A stretch of 64,000 nucleotides of DNA, from assembly GCF_003589925.1 (NCBI RefSeq), contig NZ_CP032382.1, positions 620,001 to 684,000 of the forward strand, given 5' to 3'. The notes beneath the pieces are model-generated. The model was not told the origin of the DNA, made no database searches, and worked only from the letters and a program-made list of their open reading frames with translations. Origin of the DNA: Chryseolinea soli (GTDB taxonomy: Bacteria; Bacteroidota; Bacteroidia; Cytophagales; Cyclobacteriaceae). Positions 16,367-25,869 of this stretch are shown piece after piece. The position numbers and the translations under genes are program-made. How positions within the stretch are numbered: position 1 is the stretch's first letter; every line of letters begins with the position of its first letter.

Positions 16367-19090
16367 CTACTGTTTCATGCCATAGGTGAACGTATACGTT
16401 CCCGACCCCAGCGTTAACCGCACACTCGTACCCTCCTTCGTCATGGCCGTAACGGATTTTACTTTGCCGACGTCAACTCCGCCTTCGGTCACCGAAGCAT
16501 CCGCTGCATCGGGCAGGACGATTTGTGCGGTGGTGTTGGCGGGGATCACGGCCGTGAGCGTAAACACTCCATTCTCGAGCTTCCATGCCGACTTGGCGGG
16601 GCCATAGGATGTCTCCAGTTCGGCCGTGGCGTTTTTCAAATTGCCGCCGGGTTGGGGTGCGATGATCAGCTCTTTGTAGCCCGGCGCCGTTTCGCGCAAG
16701 CCGGCCACGCGGCGGTACATCCAATCGCCGATGGCGCCATAGGCATAGTGGTTGAACGAGTTCATGCCCGGCGTTTGAAACGTGCTGTCGGTCTTGATGC
16801 CATCCCAGCGCTCCCAGATGGTGGTGGCACCCATCTTTACCGGGTACAACCACGAAGGATAGGTCTCCTGGAGCAACAGGCTATACGCCACATCGGTATA
16901 ACCAAAGCGCGTCAGCACTTCGCAGAGATAGGGCGTTCCCAGGAAACCGGTGGTTAAGTGATTGTCATAGTCTTTCACGTTTTGCGCGAGGCGCTCGGCG
17001 GCTTGGGCGCGCAGGTTTTCTGGTAGCATGTCGAAGTTCAGCGCTAACACATAGGCCGTTTGTGTGCCAGCCACAAGGCGTCCGCTGGGGGCCATGTATT
17101 CTTTGAGGAAGGCATCTTTGACGCGTTTTAGCCATTCGGTATAGTGCTTCACATCATCTTCCTTGCCCAACACTTTCGCGGTGTTGAGCATGATCTGTGT
17201 GGAGTTTGCCCAGAAACATTGTGCGATCAAATATTTGTCGGTCACGGCGGAGCGGCCATCCGTGTCGTCGTTGGGGCGGTAGAAGAGCCAGTCGCCAAAG
17301 TGGAAGCCCCGGTTCCAAAGATCATTCCGGCTGCGGGCTTCCATGTAGCCAACCCAGGCCTTCATGCTTTCGTATTGTTGTTCGAGAATGCGCTTGTCGC
17401 CATACGCATAATAGACATTCCAAGGAATGATGGTCGCCGCATCGGCCCAACCCGTGGACGCCGAGGCGCTATCGCCCAGCACATTGGGGATCACAAACGG
17501 AACGCGTCCGTTCTTCACCTGGTCGGCCGCAACGTCTTTCAGCCACTTATTGAAAAAGGTCGCCACGTTCATGTTGAAGGTTGCCGTGCGCGAGAAAGCT
17601 TGCGCGTCGCCCGTCCATCCCAGGCGCTCGTCGCGTTGGGGGCAATCGGTGGGCACGTCTACGAAGTTTCCTTTTTGTCCCCACTGGATGTTGTGTTGAA
17701 GTTGGTTGATCAGTGGATTGGAGGAGGTGAAGTTACCCGTGGGCGCCATGTCTGAATACACAGCCACGGCTGTAACCTGGTCGGCCGTGAGTTTGCTGGG
17801 AGACGTGATCTTCACATAGCGAAAGCCAAAGAAACTAAAATGAGGTTCGAAGATCTCTTCGCCTCCACCTTTCAGGGTATACACGATCTCAGCCTGGGCT
17901 GCGCGATAATTGTCGGTGTAGAAATTTCCTTTCTTATCCAATACCTCGGCATGATGGACAACGATCTTGTCGCCAGCCTTGCCATTCACTTTGAAACGCA
18001 CCCAACCCACCAGGTTTTGTCCGAAGTCCACAATCTGTTCCCCTTGCACCGTCGCTTGCAATGACTTTGGTTTGAAGGTCTCGTGTTTTTTTACCGGGGG
18101 CGCATACGATGCAACCAGGTTGTCGTTCGATACATTGACCGCGCGCACACCATGCCAATCGCTTGCCGCATAACCCGACATCGCCCAATCTTTTTTCTCC
18201 AGCCGTGCATCATAAGCTTCGCCGTAGTAGATCCCCGCACGGGTCACCGGACCGGTGGAGCTTTTCCATTGTTCGTTGGAGGTGATGATCTCTTTGCTGC
18301 CATCGGAATACGTCGCCTCCAATTGAAACAGGAGGCCTAACGTTTTGCCATAAATATTGCGATTGTTTTCCCAGGCCAGATTGCCTCTGTACCATCCGTC
18401 GCTGAGGATAACGCCGGCGGCATTCGCACCATTTGTTACCAGGCTGGTAACATCATAGACCTGGTATTGAAGGCGTTTGTTATAGCTGGTCCAACCTGGG
18501 GTGAGGTATTGATCGCCTACGCGTTGACCATTGATGTAGCATTCGTAAAGACCATGCGAGGTGATATACAGCCTAGCCGATTTCACCATTTTCTTGAGCG
18601 TAAAATTGTTTCTCAACATCGGCGCCGGGCTGTTCACGGTGTCGCCGGGAAGATCGGATTCGATCCAGCGCGCGGTCCAATCGGAAGATTTCAGCAAACC
18701 CATTTCCCAATACTTCACTTCGCTCCACGCGGAGGAGTTCCCTTTATTGTCGGCAACTTTCACCTGCCAGTAGTAACGTTGGCGTGAGGTGAGTGCCGGA
18801 CCGGCATAGGCCACAAGCACCGATTGATCGGAAGCTACGGGCCCGCTTTGCCAGAGGATTTTTTGTCCTCTCACAAGCGCTTTGTCGTCCGTGCCGACGC
18901 GCAGCTCGTAGGATTTTTGCATCGTGCCGCGTTGCCCCGAGACGAGCTTCCATCCAAATCTTGGGACGGCTACGTCGAGGCCGAGCGGATTATTCTGATG
19001 TTCGCAAGTGAGGTCGCGAATCGTGAGGGTCTGGGCCTGCAGGCTTAGCGTTGCGGCCAGCAGCAGAAAGAGTAAGGAGATGCTTCGCAT
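16367..19090 (-). CDS. Alpha-L-rhamnosidase, GH78
   Basis: The 907-residue enzyme matches glycoside hydrolase family 78, inverting enzymes that release L-rhamnose from plant pectin, glycosides or bacterial glycans. It has a signal peptide (MRSISLLFLLLAATLSLQAQ), N-terminal beta-sandwich domains, and an (alpha/alpha)6 barrel. The barrel holds the diagnostic CPQRDERLGWTGDAQ near residue 485, with the general-acid Glu, and ATTIWERWDG near 758 with the second carboxylate. A C-terminal beta domain ends the protein. Length fits the bacterial norm. No SusC/SusD pair lies near it, so it is not part of a classical polysaccharide-use locus. It is periplasmic or surface-exposed. Confidence 0.93.
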   Translation of the reverse strand: MRSISLLFLLLAATLSLQAQTLTIRDLTCEHQNNPLGLDVAVPRFGWKLVSGQRGTMQKSYELRVGTDDKALVRGQKILWQSGPVASDQSVLVAYAGPALTSRQRYYWQVKVADNKGNSSAWSEVKYWEMGLLKSSDWTARWIESDLPGDTVNSPAPMLRNNFTLKKMVKSARLYITSHGLYECYINGQRVGDQYLTPGWTSYNKRLQYQVYDVTSLVTNGANAAGVILSDGWYRGNLAWENNRNIYGKTLGLLFQLEATYSDGSKEIITSNEQWKSSTGPVTRAGIYYGEAYDARLEKKDWAMSGYAASDWHGVRAVNVSNDNLVASYAPPVKKHETFKPKSLQATVQGEQIVDFGQNLVGWVRFKVNGKAGDKIVVHHAEVLDKKGNFYTDNYRAAQAEIVYTLKGGGEEIFEPHFSFFGFRYVKITSPSKLTADQVTAVAVYSDMAPTGNFTSSNPLINQLQHNIQWGQKGNFVDVPTDCPQRDERLGWTGDAQAFSRTATFNMNVATFFNKWLKDVAADQVKNGRVPFVIPNVLGDSASASTGWADAATIIPWNVYYAYGDKRILEQQYESMKAWVGYMEARSRNDLWNRGFHFGDWLFYRPNDDTDGRSAVTDKYLIAQCFWANSTQIMLNTAKVLGKEDDVKHYTEWLKRVKDAFLKEYMAPSGRLVAGTQTAYVLALNFDMLPENLRAQAAERLAQNVKDYDNHLTTGFLGTPYLCEVLTRFGYTDVAYSLLLQETYPSWLYPVKMGATTIWERWDGIKTDSTFQTPGMNSFNHYAYGAIGDWMYRRVAGLRETAPGYKELIIAPQPGGNLKNATAELETSYGPAKSAWKLENGVFTLTAVIPANTTAQIVLPDAADASVTEGGVDVGKVKSVTAMTKEGTSVRLTLGSGTYTFTYGMKQ

Positions 19091-19163
19091 GGTGGGTTGT
19101 CGGTTATATGCGAACCAAGATAATAATATTCGCGAATCGACCTAACCTGTACTCTCCTGTTGA

Positions 19164-19193
19164 CAGTCAGTAGCCAGTAGTCAGTAGTCAGTA
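19164..19193. repeat. Short CAGTAG-type tandem repeat
   Basis: Four to five copies of a 7-base unit (CAGTAGC or CAGTAGT) in a row. The 20-base word CAGTAGCCAGTAGTCAGTAG at 19168-19187 is identical to 38315-38334 in the larger repeat array at 38258-38460. It lies between the divergently transcribed rhamnosidase start (19090) and the Nudix gene stop (19244). Confidence 0.7.
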
Positions 19194-19243
19194 CAAAGAC
19201 CACGAACTCAAGATTATTTCCGTTGCGGTGATGTTGAGTTGAG

Positions 19244-19813
19244 CTAAACGAGGTTGTTCAGTTTGGCGTATTGGAGGAGCATGATGGTTTTGGCGTCTTT
19301 GATTTCGCCGGTGGCGATCATGTTGTAGGCTTTGTCGAAATCCAGTTCGAGTACTTCGATGTTTTCGTCTTCATCTACGCCGCCGCCTTCGGCTACTTTT
19401 TGATCGGCCGTGTATTCTCCCACAAAAAAGTAGAGGATCTCTGTCACGGAGCCGGGCGACATGTAGACGTCGAAGATCTTGCGGACGTGGGCTACGCGAT
19501 AGCCGGTTTCTTCTTCGGTTTCGCGGCGGATGCAGTCTTCGGGATTGTCGAGGTCCAACAAACCGGCGCAGGCTTCGATGAGCATGCCGTCGTCGTTGCC
19601 GTTGACAAAGGTGGGCAGACGGAATTGGCGTGTCAGCACCACGGTGTGTTGTGCTTTGTTATAGAGTAGGATGGTGGCGCCGTTTCCACGATCGTAGGCC
19701 TCGCGGCTTTGGATGAGCTCGTTGCCGTGTTTATCGGTAAAAGAATAGGTGTATTTGTAGAGCTTGTACCAGTTGGCGGAGAGCGTTTGTTTTTCGAGGA
19801 TTTTGGCGATCAT
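19244..19813 (-). CDS. nudK: Nudix hydrolase, NudK-like
   Basis: A 189-residue Nudix hydrolase close in layout to NudK, which cleaves GDP-mannose to GMP and mannose 1-phosphate and may act on other sugar nucleotides. The Nudix box is [23 protein letters not shown] (Gly84, Arg97-Glu98, Glu101-Glu102, Gly104), and the following [25 protein letters not shown] is typical of the NudK group. The start [12 protein letters not shown] fits relatives. It lies 22 bases downstream of the exonuclease gene on the same strand and may share its transcript. ADP-ribose is an alternative substrate. Confidence 0.78.
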   Translation of the reverse strand: MIAKILEKQTLSANWYKLYKYTYSFTDKHGNELIQSREAYDRGNGATILLYNKAQHTVVLTRQFRLPTFVNGNDDGMLIEACAGLLDLDNPEDCIRRETEEETGYRVAHVRKIFDVYMSPGSVTEILYFFVGEYTADQKVAEGGGVDEDENIEVLELDFDKAYNMIATGEIKDAKTIMLLQYAKLNNLV

Positions 19814-19835
19814 GCAAAAGCGGTTAAGCTCTTGT

Positions 19836-20474
19836 TTACGCTTTCACGTGAAAGTAGTTGCGCAGGAGGTGATGATATATTTCCAGGCACACCCAGGCGT
19901 CGGTGGCGGCATAGTCGATCTGCTTTTCGGTGAGCGTGGGAGCTTCCCAGTTGGAGGTTTGCGCGCTCTTGGAGATACGGAATCCCAGCAGCAAGCCGGC
20001 CAGTTTTTTTACACTTTCCACCTGCAGGCCCGAAGCCTTGGCCATGGTCGACAGTTCTATAAACGATATGGGTTGAAAGCGATTCAGTTTTTGCAGGGCC
20101 TTGATGTCGTCGTGGATGGCTACGCCGGCTTTGATGATGTTGGTGTTCTCAAAAATGGACACGATCTCTTCGGGCAAGCCGGTCTGGTGGAGGCGGATGA
20201 GGAAGACCTTGCCTGGGATGGCCAGTTGAAGCAGGGCTACCTTGTAGGTCTGGCCGCGCTTGAAGCTGGGGCGTGTTTCGGTGTCGAAGCCCAGCACATC
20301 ATGCTTCTCGATTTCCTTTTGCATGGCTGAAAGCTTGGAGGGCTCGGTGATGACGCTTACTTTCCCCTCAAAAGCGCGCAAGGGAAGCTGGTTAACCTCC
20401 TCCGATGTGATGGTGACCTTGGGTCCCTGGTGACCCGATACATCCGGGTGCTCTTCTTTCGGTAAATGCATCAA
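19836..20474 (-). CDS. DEDDy 3'-5' exonuclease, RNase D-like
   Basis: The 212-residue protein is a DnaQ-like exonuclease with all DEDDy residues: Asp64 and Glu66 in GFDTETRP, an Asp at 122/123 in IHDDIKAL, and Tyr188 with Asp192 in DYAATDAW. It has no HRDC domain, so it is shorter than RNase D and resembles the stand-alone bacterial exonuclease-domain proteins. Two-metal hydrolysis of RNA or DNA 3' ends is expected, in the cytoplasm. The next base on the operon is the Nudix gene. Nucleic-acid preference is not readable. Confidence 0.88.
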   Translation of the reverse strand: MMHLPKEEHPDVSGHQGPKVTITSEEVNQLPLRAFEGKVSVITEPSKLSAMQKEIEKHDVLGFDTETRPSFKRGQTYKVALLQLAIPGKVFLIRLHQTGLPEEIVSIFENTNIIKAGVAIHDDIKALQKLNRFQPISFIELSTMAKASGLQVESVKKLAGLLLGFRISKSAQTSNWEAPTLTEKQIDYAATDAWVCLEIYHHLLRNYFHVKA

Positions 20475-20573
20475 AAAATCGTGATAAAACCGGTGCCAAA
20501 AAAATACCCGCCATGGGTGCCCTAAGTTAAGTCAAAAAAATCAACTATTTTGAGGCCGCCTAACTCAAATTGA

Positions 20574-22241
20574 ATGTCGAATTCCCTTTTTAGAAAAAAA
20601 TCTCTAACCTCCATCCTAAACGATACTTCCGGACCCGTTGACGGCCATAGCGCACCGGAATTGAAGAAGATCCTGGGGGTGAGAGACCTCACTTCGATGG
20701 GCATTGCGGCGGTCATTGGCGCGGGCATCTTTTCCACCATCGGCCAGGCGGCCTTCGACGGCGGGCCTGGGGTGATCTTCCTCTTCCTCATCACGGCCGT
20801 CACCTGCGGGTTCACGGCCCTTTGCTATGCCGAGTTCGCCTCGCGCGTGCCCGTGGCCGGCAGCGCCTACACCTATTCATATGTAACGTTTGGTGAGATC
20901 ACGGCCTGGGTCATTGGCTGGGCATTGATCTTGGAATATGGCATTGGCAACGTGGTGGTATCCATTTCCTGGAGCAGCTATTTTGTGAACCTGCTGGAAG
21001 GCGTGGGAATGCACCTACCCACCTGGCTGGCCACCGATCCGTTCACCGCCGAAACTATGTATGATGCAGCGGTGAAAGCCGGTAGCCCCACCGATGGATT
21101 GGCGTGGACTACGGCGCCGTTGTTTGCCGGCTACCGGATCATCTGCAACATCCCCGCGTTTGTGATCATCATCCTCATCACCATCCTCGCGTTTATCGGC
21201 ATCCGCGAAAGCCGCAGCAGCGCCAATTTTATGGTGGGTCTTAAATTGGTGGTGTTGGCCTTCATCGTCGGCATCGGGATTTTTTATATCGACACAGATA
21301 ACTGGACACCTTTCCTTCCCAATGGATTTACCGGCGTATTGAAAGGCGTGTCCGCGGTATTCTTTGCTTACATCGGTTTTGATGCCGTGTCGACTACGGC
21401 CGAAGAATGTGCCAATCCCCAACGCGATCTGCCGCGGGGCATGATCTACTCGCTCATCATTTGCACGATCATCTACGTGGTGGTGACCCTGGTCATTACC
21501 GGCATGGTGAACTACTCGGAATTCGATGCGGTAGCCGATCCGTTGGCTTATGTATTTGAACACATCAACCAAGGCAAGATCGGCTTCTTCATTTCGGTGA
21601 GCGCCGTGGTGGCCGCCACCAGCGTGCTCCTGGTTTTCCAAATCGGACAGCCCCGCATCTGGATGAGCATGAGCCGCGACGGGCTGATGCCAAAACGCTT
21701 TGGCAATATCCATCCTAAATTTCAAACCCCGGGGTTCTCCACCATCATCACGGGTGTTATTGTAGCGATTCCTTCCCTGTTCGTAGGCAGTGCATTGATG
21801 ACCGACCTCACCAGCATTGGCACCTTGTTCGCCTTTGCCATTGTGTGTGGCGGCGTTTTGATGTTGCCCCGGCGTGAAAAAACAAATGGATTCAACCTCC
21901 CCTACATCAACGGTCAATGGGTGGTGCCTGTACTGTTCATTATTTTTATCTACGGCTTTCGCGAGCGCGTGATGGGCTCGGTGACCAACCTAACCCATGA
22001 GGCGCACCAGGAAATCTTGTTCCTTATTTTCATTCTGATCGCTGCCGCGATCACCCTCTTTTCGTTTCTGCGCAAGCTTTCCCTCATCCCCGTGTTGGGG
22101 TTGCTGTGCTGCTGCTATCTCATGATCGAGATCCCCGTCTTCAGCTGGAAAGTTTTCTTCGGGTGGATGGCCTTTGGACTGGCGATCTATTTCAGCTACG
22201 GCTATTGGAAGAGCAAACTCGCGAACAAAGCGAAGGCCTGA
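20574..22241 (+). CDS. Amino-acid permease, APC superfamily (CAT-like)
   Basis: A 555-residue transporter with about 12-14 membrane helices. The first carries the APC substrate-binding glycine motif GIAAVIGAGIFSTIG, and the EFASRVPVAGSAYTYSYVTFGE segment of helix 3 is typical of cationic amino-acid and related permeases. FFAYIGFDAVSTTAEECANPQRDLPRG marks helices 6-7. It should drive proton-linked uptake of an amino acid across the inner membrane. It is divergent from the exonuclease (99 bases between starts) and convergent with the saccharopine-family dehydrogenase, which hints at, but does not prove, a link to lysine use. Confidence 0.9.
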   Translation: MSNSLFRKKSLTSILNDTSGPVDGHSAPELKKILGVRDLTSMGIAAVIGAGIFSTIGQAAFDGGPGVIFLFLITAVTCGFTALCYAEFASRVPVAGSAYTYSYVTFGEITAWVIGWALILEYGIGNVVVSISWSSYFVNLLEGVGMHLPTWLATDPFTAETMYDAAVKAGSPTDGLAWTTAPLFAGYRIICNIPAFVIIILITILAFIGIRESRSSANFMVGLKLVVLAFIVGIGIFYIDTDNWTPFLPNGFTGVLKGVSAVFFAYIGFDAVSTTAEECANPQRDLPRGMIYSLIICTIIYVVVTLVITGMVNYSEFDAVADPLAYVFEHINQGKIGFFISVSAVVAATSVLLVFQIGQPRIWMSMSRDGLMPKRFGNIHPKFQTPGFSTIITGVIVAIPSLFVGSALMTDLTSIGTLFAFAIVCGGVLMLPRREKTNGFNLPYINGQWVVPVLFIIFIYGFRERVMGSVTNLTHEAHQEILFLIFILIAAAITLFSFLRKLSLIPVLGLLCCCYLMIEIPVFSWKVFFGWMAFGLAIYFSYGYWKSKLANKAKA

Positions 22242-22256
22242 TCTTCTCCCCTATGC

Positions 22257-23381
22257 TTATTGCTGCTGAATGCCGTAGTGCACGCCACGGTCCTTCAGGT
22301 AGTTCACCACAAACTGGAAGTTCTCTTCCTTCTCGCCCACATATTCCGGGGGGCAAATGCCCTTGCGATCGAACGTGCCGTTGGCAATGAGGTTCAATGC
22401 TGCCGTGCAGGTGTATCCGGTGGTGCGTGCCATCGACAAGGTGTTGGTGGCCTTATCGGTGCGGTCGAGCAAATTATATTGATAGGTCTTCGGTTTTCCG
22501 TTCTCCTCGCCCACAATGCGGATGCGCATCACGGTGAACTCCTCCTCGCCGGGTTTTAATTTCCATTTGGGGAAAAGTAATTTCGCCGTCACGTCGATCG
22601 GGCGGACTTTCACGCCTTTGATGTCTACGGCTTCATAGGAGAAAAATCCGGATTCGCGCAACACGCGCAGGTATTCGATGCAACCGGGATAGCGCAGCGT
22701 TTTCTCGATCATGTTGGGAATACCCGGCATGGTCTTGATCAGCGACCGCAGTCCATCCGAGTTCCATGACTCCAGCGTACCCACGCCGTCAAAATGGATG
22801 AGTTCAGGATCCGACAAAGCTTCCTTCACGATCACGGCGCCTTGCTGCACATAGCGGGCCGGCCGGATATATTCTTCAATGACATCGATGGGCGAAAAAA
22901 CAGCCTTGTATTCATACGGCCATTCCCGCACGACCGGTAGACCTCCCACCAGGCATTCGTAGTCGGTGATCTTCATCCGGTGATAGTGATAACCCAGGAT
23001 GATGTTTCCCATGCCGGGCGCCACGCCACAGTCTGTGATGACGGTCACGTTTTTCTTTTTTGCCAGTTCATCCAGTTGAAAGGGATCTTCCGGAAAGAAA
23101 GAAATGTCGGCGATGTTTTTGCCGGCTTCAATCACCGTGCGCACCGTTTGCAGCCCCATGAATCCGGGAACGGCACCCACCACCAGATCGAACGGCTGCA
23201 ACGCGGCGGCCAGTTGGCTTAGGTTGGTGAAATCCACTTTTTGGGTTTTAATGCCGTGTTGCGCGACAAAGCCGAGGGCCTCTTCGTTGATGTCGGCCGA
23301 GGTAACGTCAAAGGTTTTAGAAAGGTCAATGGCCATGGCCTTTCCAACGAGGCCGGCACCGAGTACAATTACTTTTTTCAT
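22257..23381 (-). CDS. Saccharopine dehydrogenase-family oxidoreductase
   Basis: The 374-residue enzyme begins with a Rossmann motif (VIVLGAGLVGKAMAIDLSKTFDVTSADIN) and continues with VGAVPGFMGLQTVRTVIEAGKN and TDCGVAPGMGN, the marks of the saccharopine dehydrogenase / lysine 9-dehydrogenase family. Relatives act in lysine breakdown or in carboxynorspermidine synthesis; length and motifs fit the lysine 9-dehydrogenase or saccharopine reductase-like group best. It is preceded on the same strand by a 28-codon ORF only 3 bases away and by a strong hairpin with a T-run. It faces an amino-acid permease. The exact substrate is uncertain. Confidence 0.85.
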   Translation of the reverse strand: MKKVIVLGAGLVGKAMAIDLSKTFDVTSADINEEALGFVAQHGIKTQKVDFTNLSQLAAALQPFDLVVGAVPGFMGLQTVRTVIEAGKNIADISFFPEDPFQLDELAKKKNVTVITDCGVAPGMGNIILGYHYHRMKITDYECLVGGLPVVREWPYEYKAVFSPIDVIEEYIRPARYVQQGAVIVKEALSDPELIHFDGVGTLESWNSDGLRSLIKTMPGIPNMIEKTLRYPGCIEYLRVLRESGFFSYEAVDIKGVKVRPIDVTAKLLFPKWKLKPGEEEFTVMRIRIVGEENGKPKTYQYNLLDRTDKATNTLSMARTTGYTCTAALNLIANGTFDRKGICPPEYVGEKEENFQFVVNYLKDRGVHYGIQQQ

Positions 23382-23384
23382 GCC

Positions 23385-23471
23385 TTAGTGAATTGAAATG
23401 ATGCCGTAAATTAATGCGATTAAGGCAGGAAGCATCAATACGAGGTCGAGGAAGTTAAATTTCTTTTTCAT
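23385..23471 (-). CDS. 28-residue membrane microprotein or leader peptide
   Basis: A short frame from ATG 23469-23471 to TAA 23385-23387, reading MKKKFNFLDLVLMLPALIA and ending IISIH: a positive start and then one hydrophobic helix. It ends 3 bases before the ATG of the dehydrogenase, so the two would be co-translated. Directly upstream (4 bases) lies a hairpin followed by eight U in the RNA. It could be a real single-helix membrane protein or a leader peptide. Support is the good hydrophobic pattern and tight spacing; there is no family recognised. Confidence 0.55.
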   Translation of the reverse strand: MKKKFNFLDLVLMLPALIALIYGIISIH

Positions 23472-23475
23472 GGGT

Positions 23476-23512
23476 AAAAAAAAGCCTGTACAGGAAAATT
23501 CCCGTGCAGGCT
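23476..23512 (-). terminator. Intrinsic terminator or attenuator ahead of the dehydrogenase
   Basis: On the minus strand AAGCCTGCACGGG pairs with CCTGTACAGGCTT (about 12 of 13 pairs, counting one wobble) around a short AATTTT loop, then a run of eight T. This is a textbook intrinsic terminator for the globin gene, which ends at 23585. The run stops only 4 bases before the start of the 28-codon ORF, so a transcript for that ORF and the dehydrogenase must either pass through the hairpin or start inside it; an attenuator role is therefore possible. Confidence 0.8.
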
Positions 23513-23584
23513 TAGGAGGGTTATTTAGAGAGGTTTTTTTCGAGAGATTCTTTTTTTCAGACAGGCTGACCGTGACGAACCCGG

Positions 23585-23998
23585 TCAGGCCGCGGCCAAC
23601 TGTCCTTTGATCATGGCCGCCGACAAGGTGATGTAGACGGTTGTCCAGGCTTCTTGCAATTCATCGTTCCATTTATCGCCGAGGCCCTGCTCGAGCGTCC
23701 ACAACAGGCATTCGCCCACTACCTTGTAGTGCTGGGGTTGGGCGCCATATTTTCCGTGACGCTGGGCCAGCTGCTTTATTTCATTCATGATGTCGTCCAG
23801 CTTTTGAAGCTTGGTCACAATGAGGGTCACCATGTTCATGAGCTTGCGGGCTTGCTCTTTTTGATCGTGTTTAAACATGGACCTCACGGCAGGTGCCACT
23901 TCAAAGAGGCGGTTGTAGAAGAGCTCGCCGGCTTCCTGGGAGTTGATCACCACATAGCTCCACGAGTTCTTCACGAGAAGGATTTGTCTTTCGGTCAT
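23585..23998 (-). CDS. Single-domain globin
   Basis: A haem protein of about 137 residues from the flavohaemoglobin-globin lineage, without a reductase domain. The start MTERQILLVKNSW at 23998 matches family N-termini; the frame extends up to 24037 with a less likely start. The proximal histidine lies in HGKYGAQPQHYKVVGECLLWTL (the HY pair), and the B/C/E helix residues YNRLFEVAPAVRSMF are conserved. Such proteins bind oxygen or nitric oxide in the cytoplasm and often help in NO detoxification together with a separate reductase. The gene is monocistronic, with a terminator at 23476-23512. Confidence 0.88.
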   Translation of the reverse strand: MTERQILLVKNSWSYVVINSQEAGELFYNRLFEVAPAVRSMFKHDQKEQARKLMNMVTLIVTKLQKLDDIMNEIKQLAQRHGKYGAQPQHYKVVGECLLWTLEQGLGDKWNDELQEAWTTVYITLSAAMIKGQLAAA

Positions 23999-24127
23999 AA
24001 TAAATAAGGATGGTTGAAAGGGATTTAGTTTCTGCATCCTTCTACTGGATGACGCTAAAGAAAGTTGGGCTTACCAAAAGAAAAGGTCGTATACAATTGG
24101 TTTACAGATCTCACAAGTAATTGATAT

Positions 24128-25804
24128 TCAACTACTTTTAAACGAAGCCACAAAATCTGCCAGGTTCTCTTCGGTGGGAATATTCAGCTTTTTGCGCAAC
24201 CGGTGTCGCGCCATTTTCACGCTCTCGGGCGAAATGCCCATCAACTCGGCCATCTCCTTCATGCTCAGGTTGAGGCTGATGAGCGAACAAAGTTTCAGGT
24301 CGCTCTGGCTTAGGTCGGGGTATTGCTGTTTGAGCCGTTCGAAAAAAGAAGAATGCACTTTTTCGAAATACATCTTGAATTCATCCCAATCCTTCTCCGT
24401 TTCCAGGCTGTAGTCGATCACCTTGATGAGTTTGGAGATCTTGGCTTTGGAATTCTTGTCGCTGGTGCTCAGCAGCTCGTGGATGCCCTCTCGAAGATTT
24501 TCCATGATGGTGTTCTTCTGCACGAGATTGAGCGTGTAGGTGAGCAGTTCTTTATGGCGAAACTCCAGGTCACGTTGCAGCTGGCCTTCCTGCAGCTTTT
24601 TATTTTCCAGTTCCAGCGTGAGTAAGGCTTGTCGCGCGGCATGCACCTGGTCGTTTTTCTTGAGCAGCTCTTTTTTGGTGCGGATCGTGTTGCGTTGATA
24701 ATAGATGATGATGCCCCCTATAAATAACGCCAACGCCAGGCCCGCATAGGCGATCTTTTGCCGGAACAGGGTCCAGGCGCGTTCTTGTTTCAGGAAGTCG
24801 ATCTCCTGCTCTTTGCGCTCGGTCTCGATGAGCGCTTTCAATTGCGCATAGCGGATATGGCTTCGCGCGCCGGCGAGGGAGTCCTTCAAGATTTCGCTGC
24901 GTTGCAGGTAGTCGAATGCTTTTTCGTAGTCATGGCGGGCCGAATAAATGTCGGTGTGCAATTGATAAGACTCCAGCAACGCCATGCGGTTGTCGGTTTG
25001 CTCGGCGATGGGCAGGCCCAGGCTGGCCAGTTGCAAAGCCCGTGCTACGTTGCCTTGCGCCAGATACACGCGGGCTTGATTGTGATAGGCTGCCGGCAAC
25101 CGGTTCAGGTTGTTTGTCTCGCGAAACAGCGCCAGCGACGATTCGTAGTGTTGCAACGCCTTGCCGTATTCGCCCATTTCATAATAGACAACACCAATAT
25201 TGTTGAGCAAATTGGCGATGCCCTCGGCGTTGTGACCTTCGCGTTCCAGTTTCAGGGCAAGCTCGAACGCTTCCAGACCCTGGGCATAATTTTTCATGTC
25301 CGTTTCCAGGACACCGATCTTGCGAAGCGTGAGCGCGATGCCTTCCGTGTTGCGAAAAGCTCGTTGCATGTCGAGGGCTTTCATGTATTGATCGCGGGCG
25401 GCTTTGAAGTCCCCTTCCTGGTGATGGGCCGCGCCCATGTCGGTATAGGTTTGCGCGATGCTGAGCGAATCGTTGAGTGATTGGAACAATTGCAAGGCAT
25501 GCAGCAAGGTTTCCAGCTCGCGCGTATTCTCTCCCTTTAAACGAAACAGCAGGCTTTGGTTTTTATAGGCCTCCGCCAAACCCCGTGTATAGTGAAGCGA
25601 ATCGGCCAGCTTCAGGGCGCGTTCTGCATAATAGCGGGTGCGTTCCGGGGCGGTGTTGTAGTGCAACCGGGCCAGGCGGTTTAACAAATTCACCCGCTGC
25701 GTGTCGCGGGGCATGTCCTTCAACTTTTGTTCCCATACCTCCACCTGCGCACAGAGCGACATGGCCAGGGCCAGCAGCAGGAACAAAAGAAAGGGCTTCT
25801 TCAT
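24128..25804 (-). CDS. Membrane-anchored TPR regulator with LuxR-type HTH
   Basis: A 558-residue sensor-like regulator typical of Bacteroidota. It has a signal peptide (MKKPFLLFLLLALAMSLCA), six to seven tetratricopeptide repeats in about 30-330 that would lie in the periplasm, one membrane helix (IAYAGLALALFIGGIIIYY, near 345-365), a coiled coil and a C-terminal LuxR/GerE-type helix-turn-helix (LSQSDLKLCSLISLNLSMKEMAELMGIS...VKMARHRLRKKL). The design suggests it reads a periplasmic protein or ligand and binds DNA at the membrane. The neighbour (25870) is divergent with 65 bases between, so it may control itself and that gene; this is inference. Confidence 0.85.
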   Translation of the reverse strand: MKKPFLLFLLLALAMSLCAQVEVWEQKLKDMPRDTQRVNLLNRLARLHYNTAPERTRYYAERALKLADSLHYTRGLAEAYKNQSLLFRLKGENTRELETLLHALQLFQSLNDSLSIAQTYTDMGAAHHQEGDFKAARDQYMKALDMQRAFRNTEGIALTLRKIGVLETDMKNYAQGLEAFELALKLEREGHNAEGIANLLNNIGVVYYEMGEYGKALQHYESSLALFRETNNLNRLPAAYHNQARVYLAQGNVARALQLASLGLPIAEQTDNRMALLESYQLHTDIYSARHDYEKAFDYLQRSEILKDSLAGARSHIRYAQLKALIETERKEQEIDFLKQERAWTLFRQKIAYAGLALALFIGGIIIYYQRNTIRTKKELLKKNDQVHAARQALLTLELENKKLQEGQLQRDLEFRHKELLTYTLNLVQKNTIMENLREGIHELLSTSDKNSKAKISKLIKVIDYSLETEKDWDEFKMYFEKVHSSFFERLKQQYPDLSQSDLKLCSLISLNLSMKEMAELMGISPESVKMARHRLRKKLNIPTEENLADFVASFKSS

Positions 25805-25869
25805 GATAGAAAGGGTTATTAAAGGAATATATTTTTCAGCTAACTTCCGAGGTCAATTTTTTTTCACCT

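Noticed and set aside
23566..23588. Hairpin CTGACCG/CGGTCAG at the globin stop
   Set aside because: It overlaps the stop codon and has no T-run, so I do not call a terminator; the real one is at 23476-23512.
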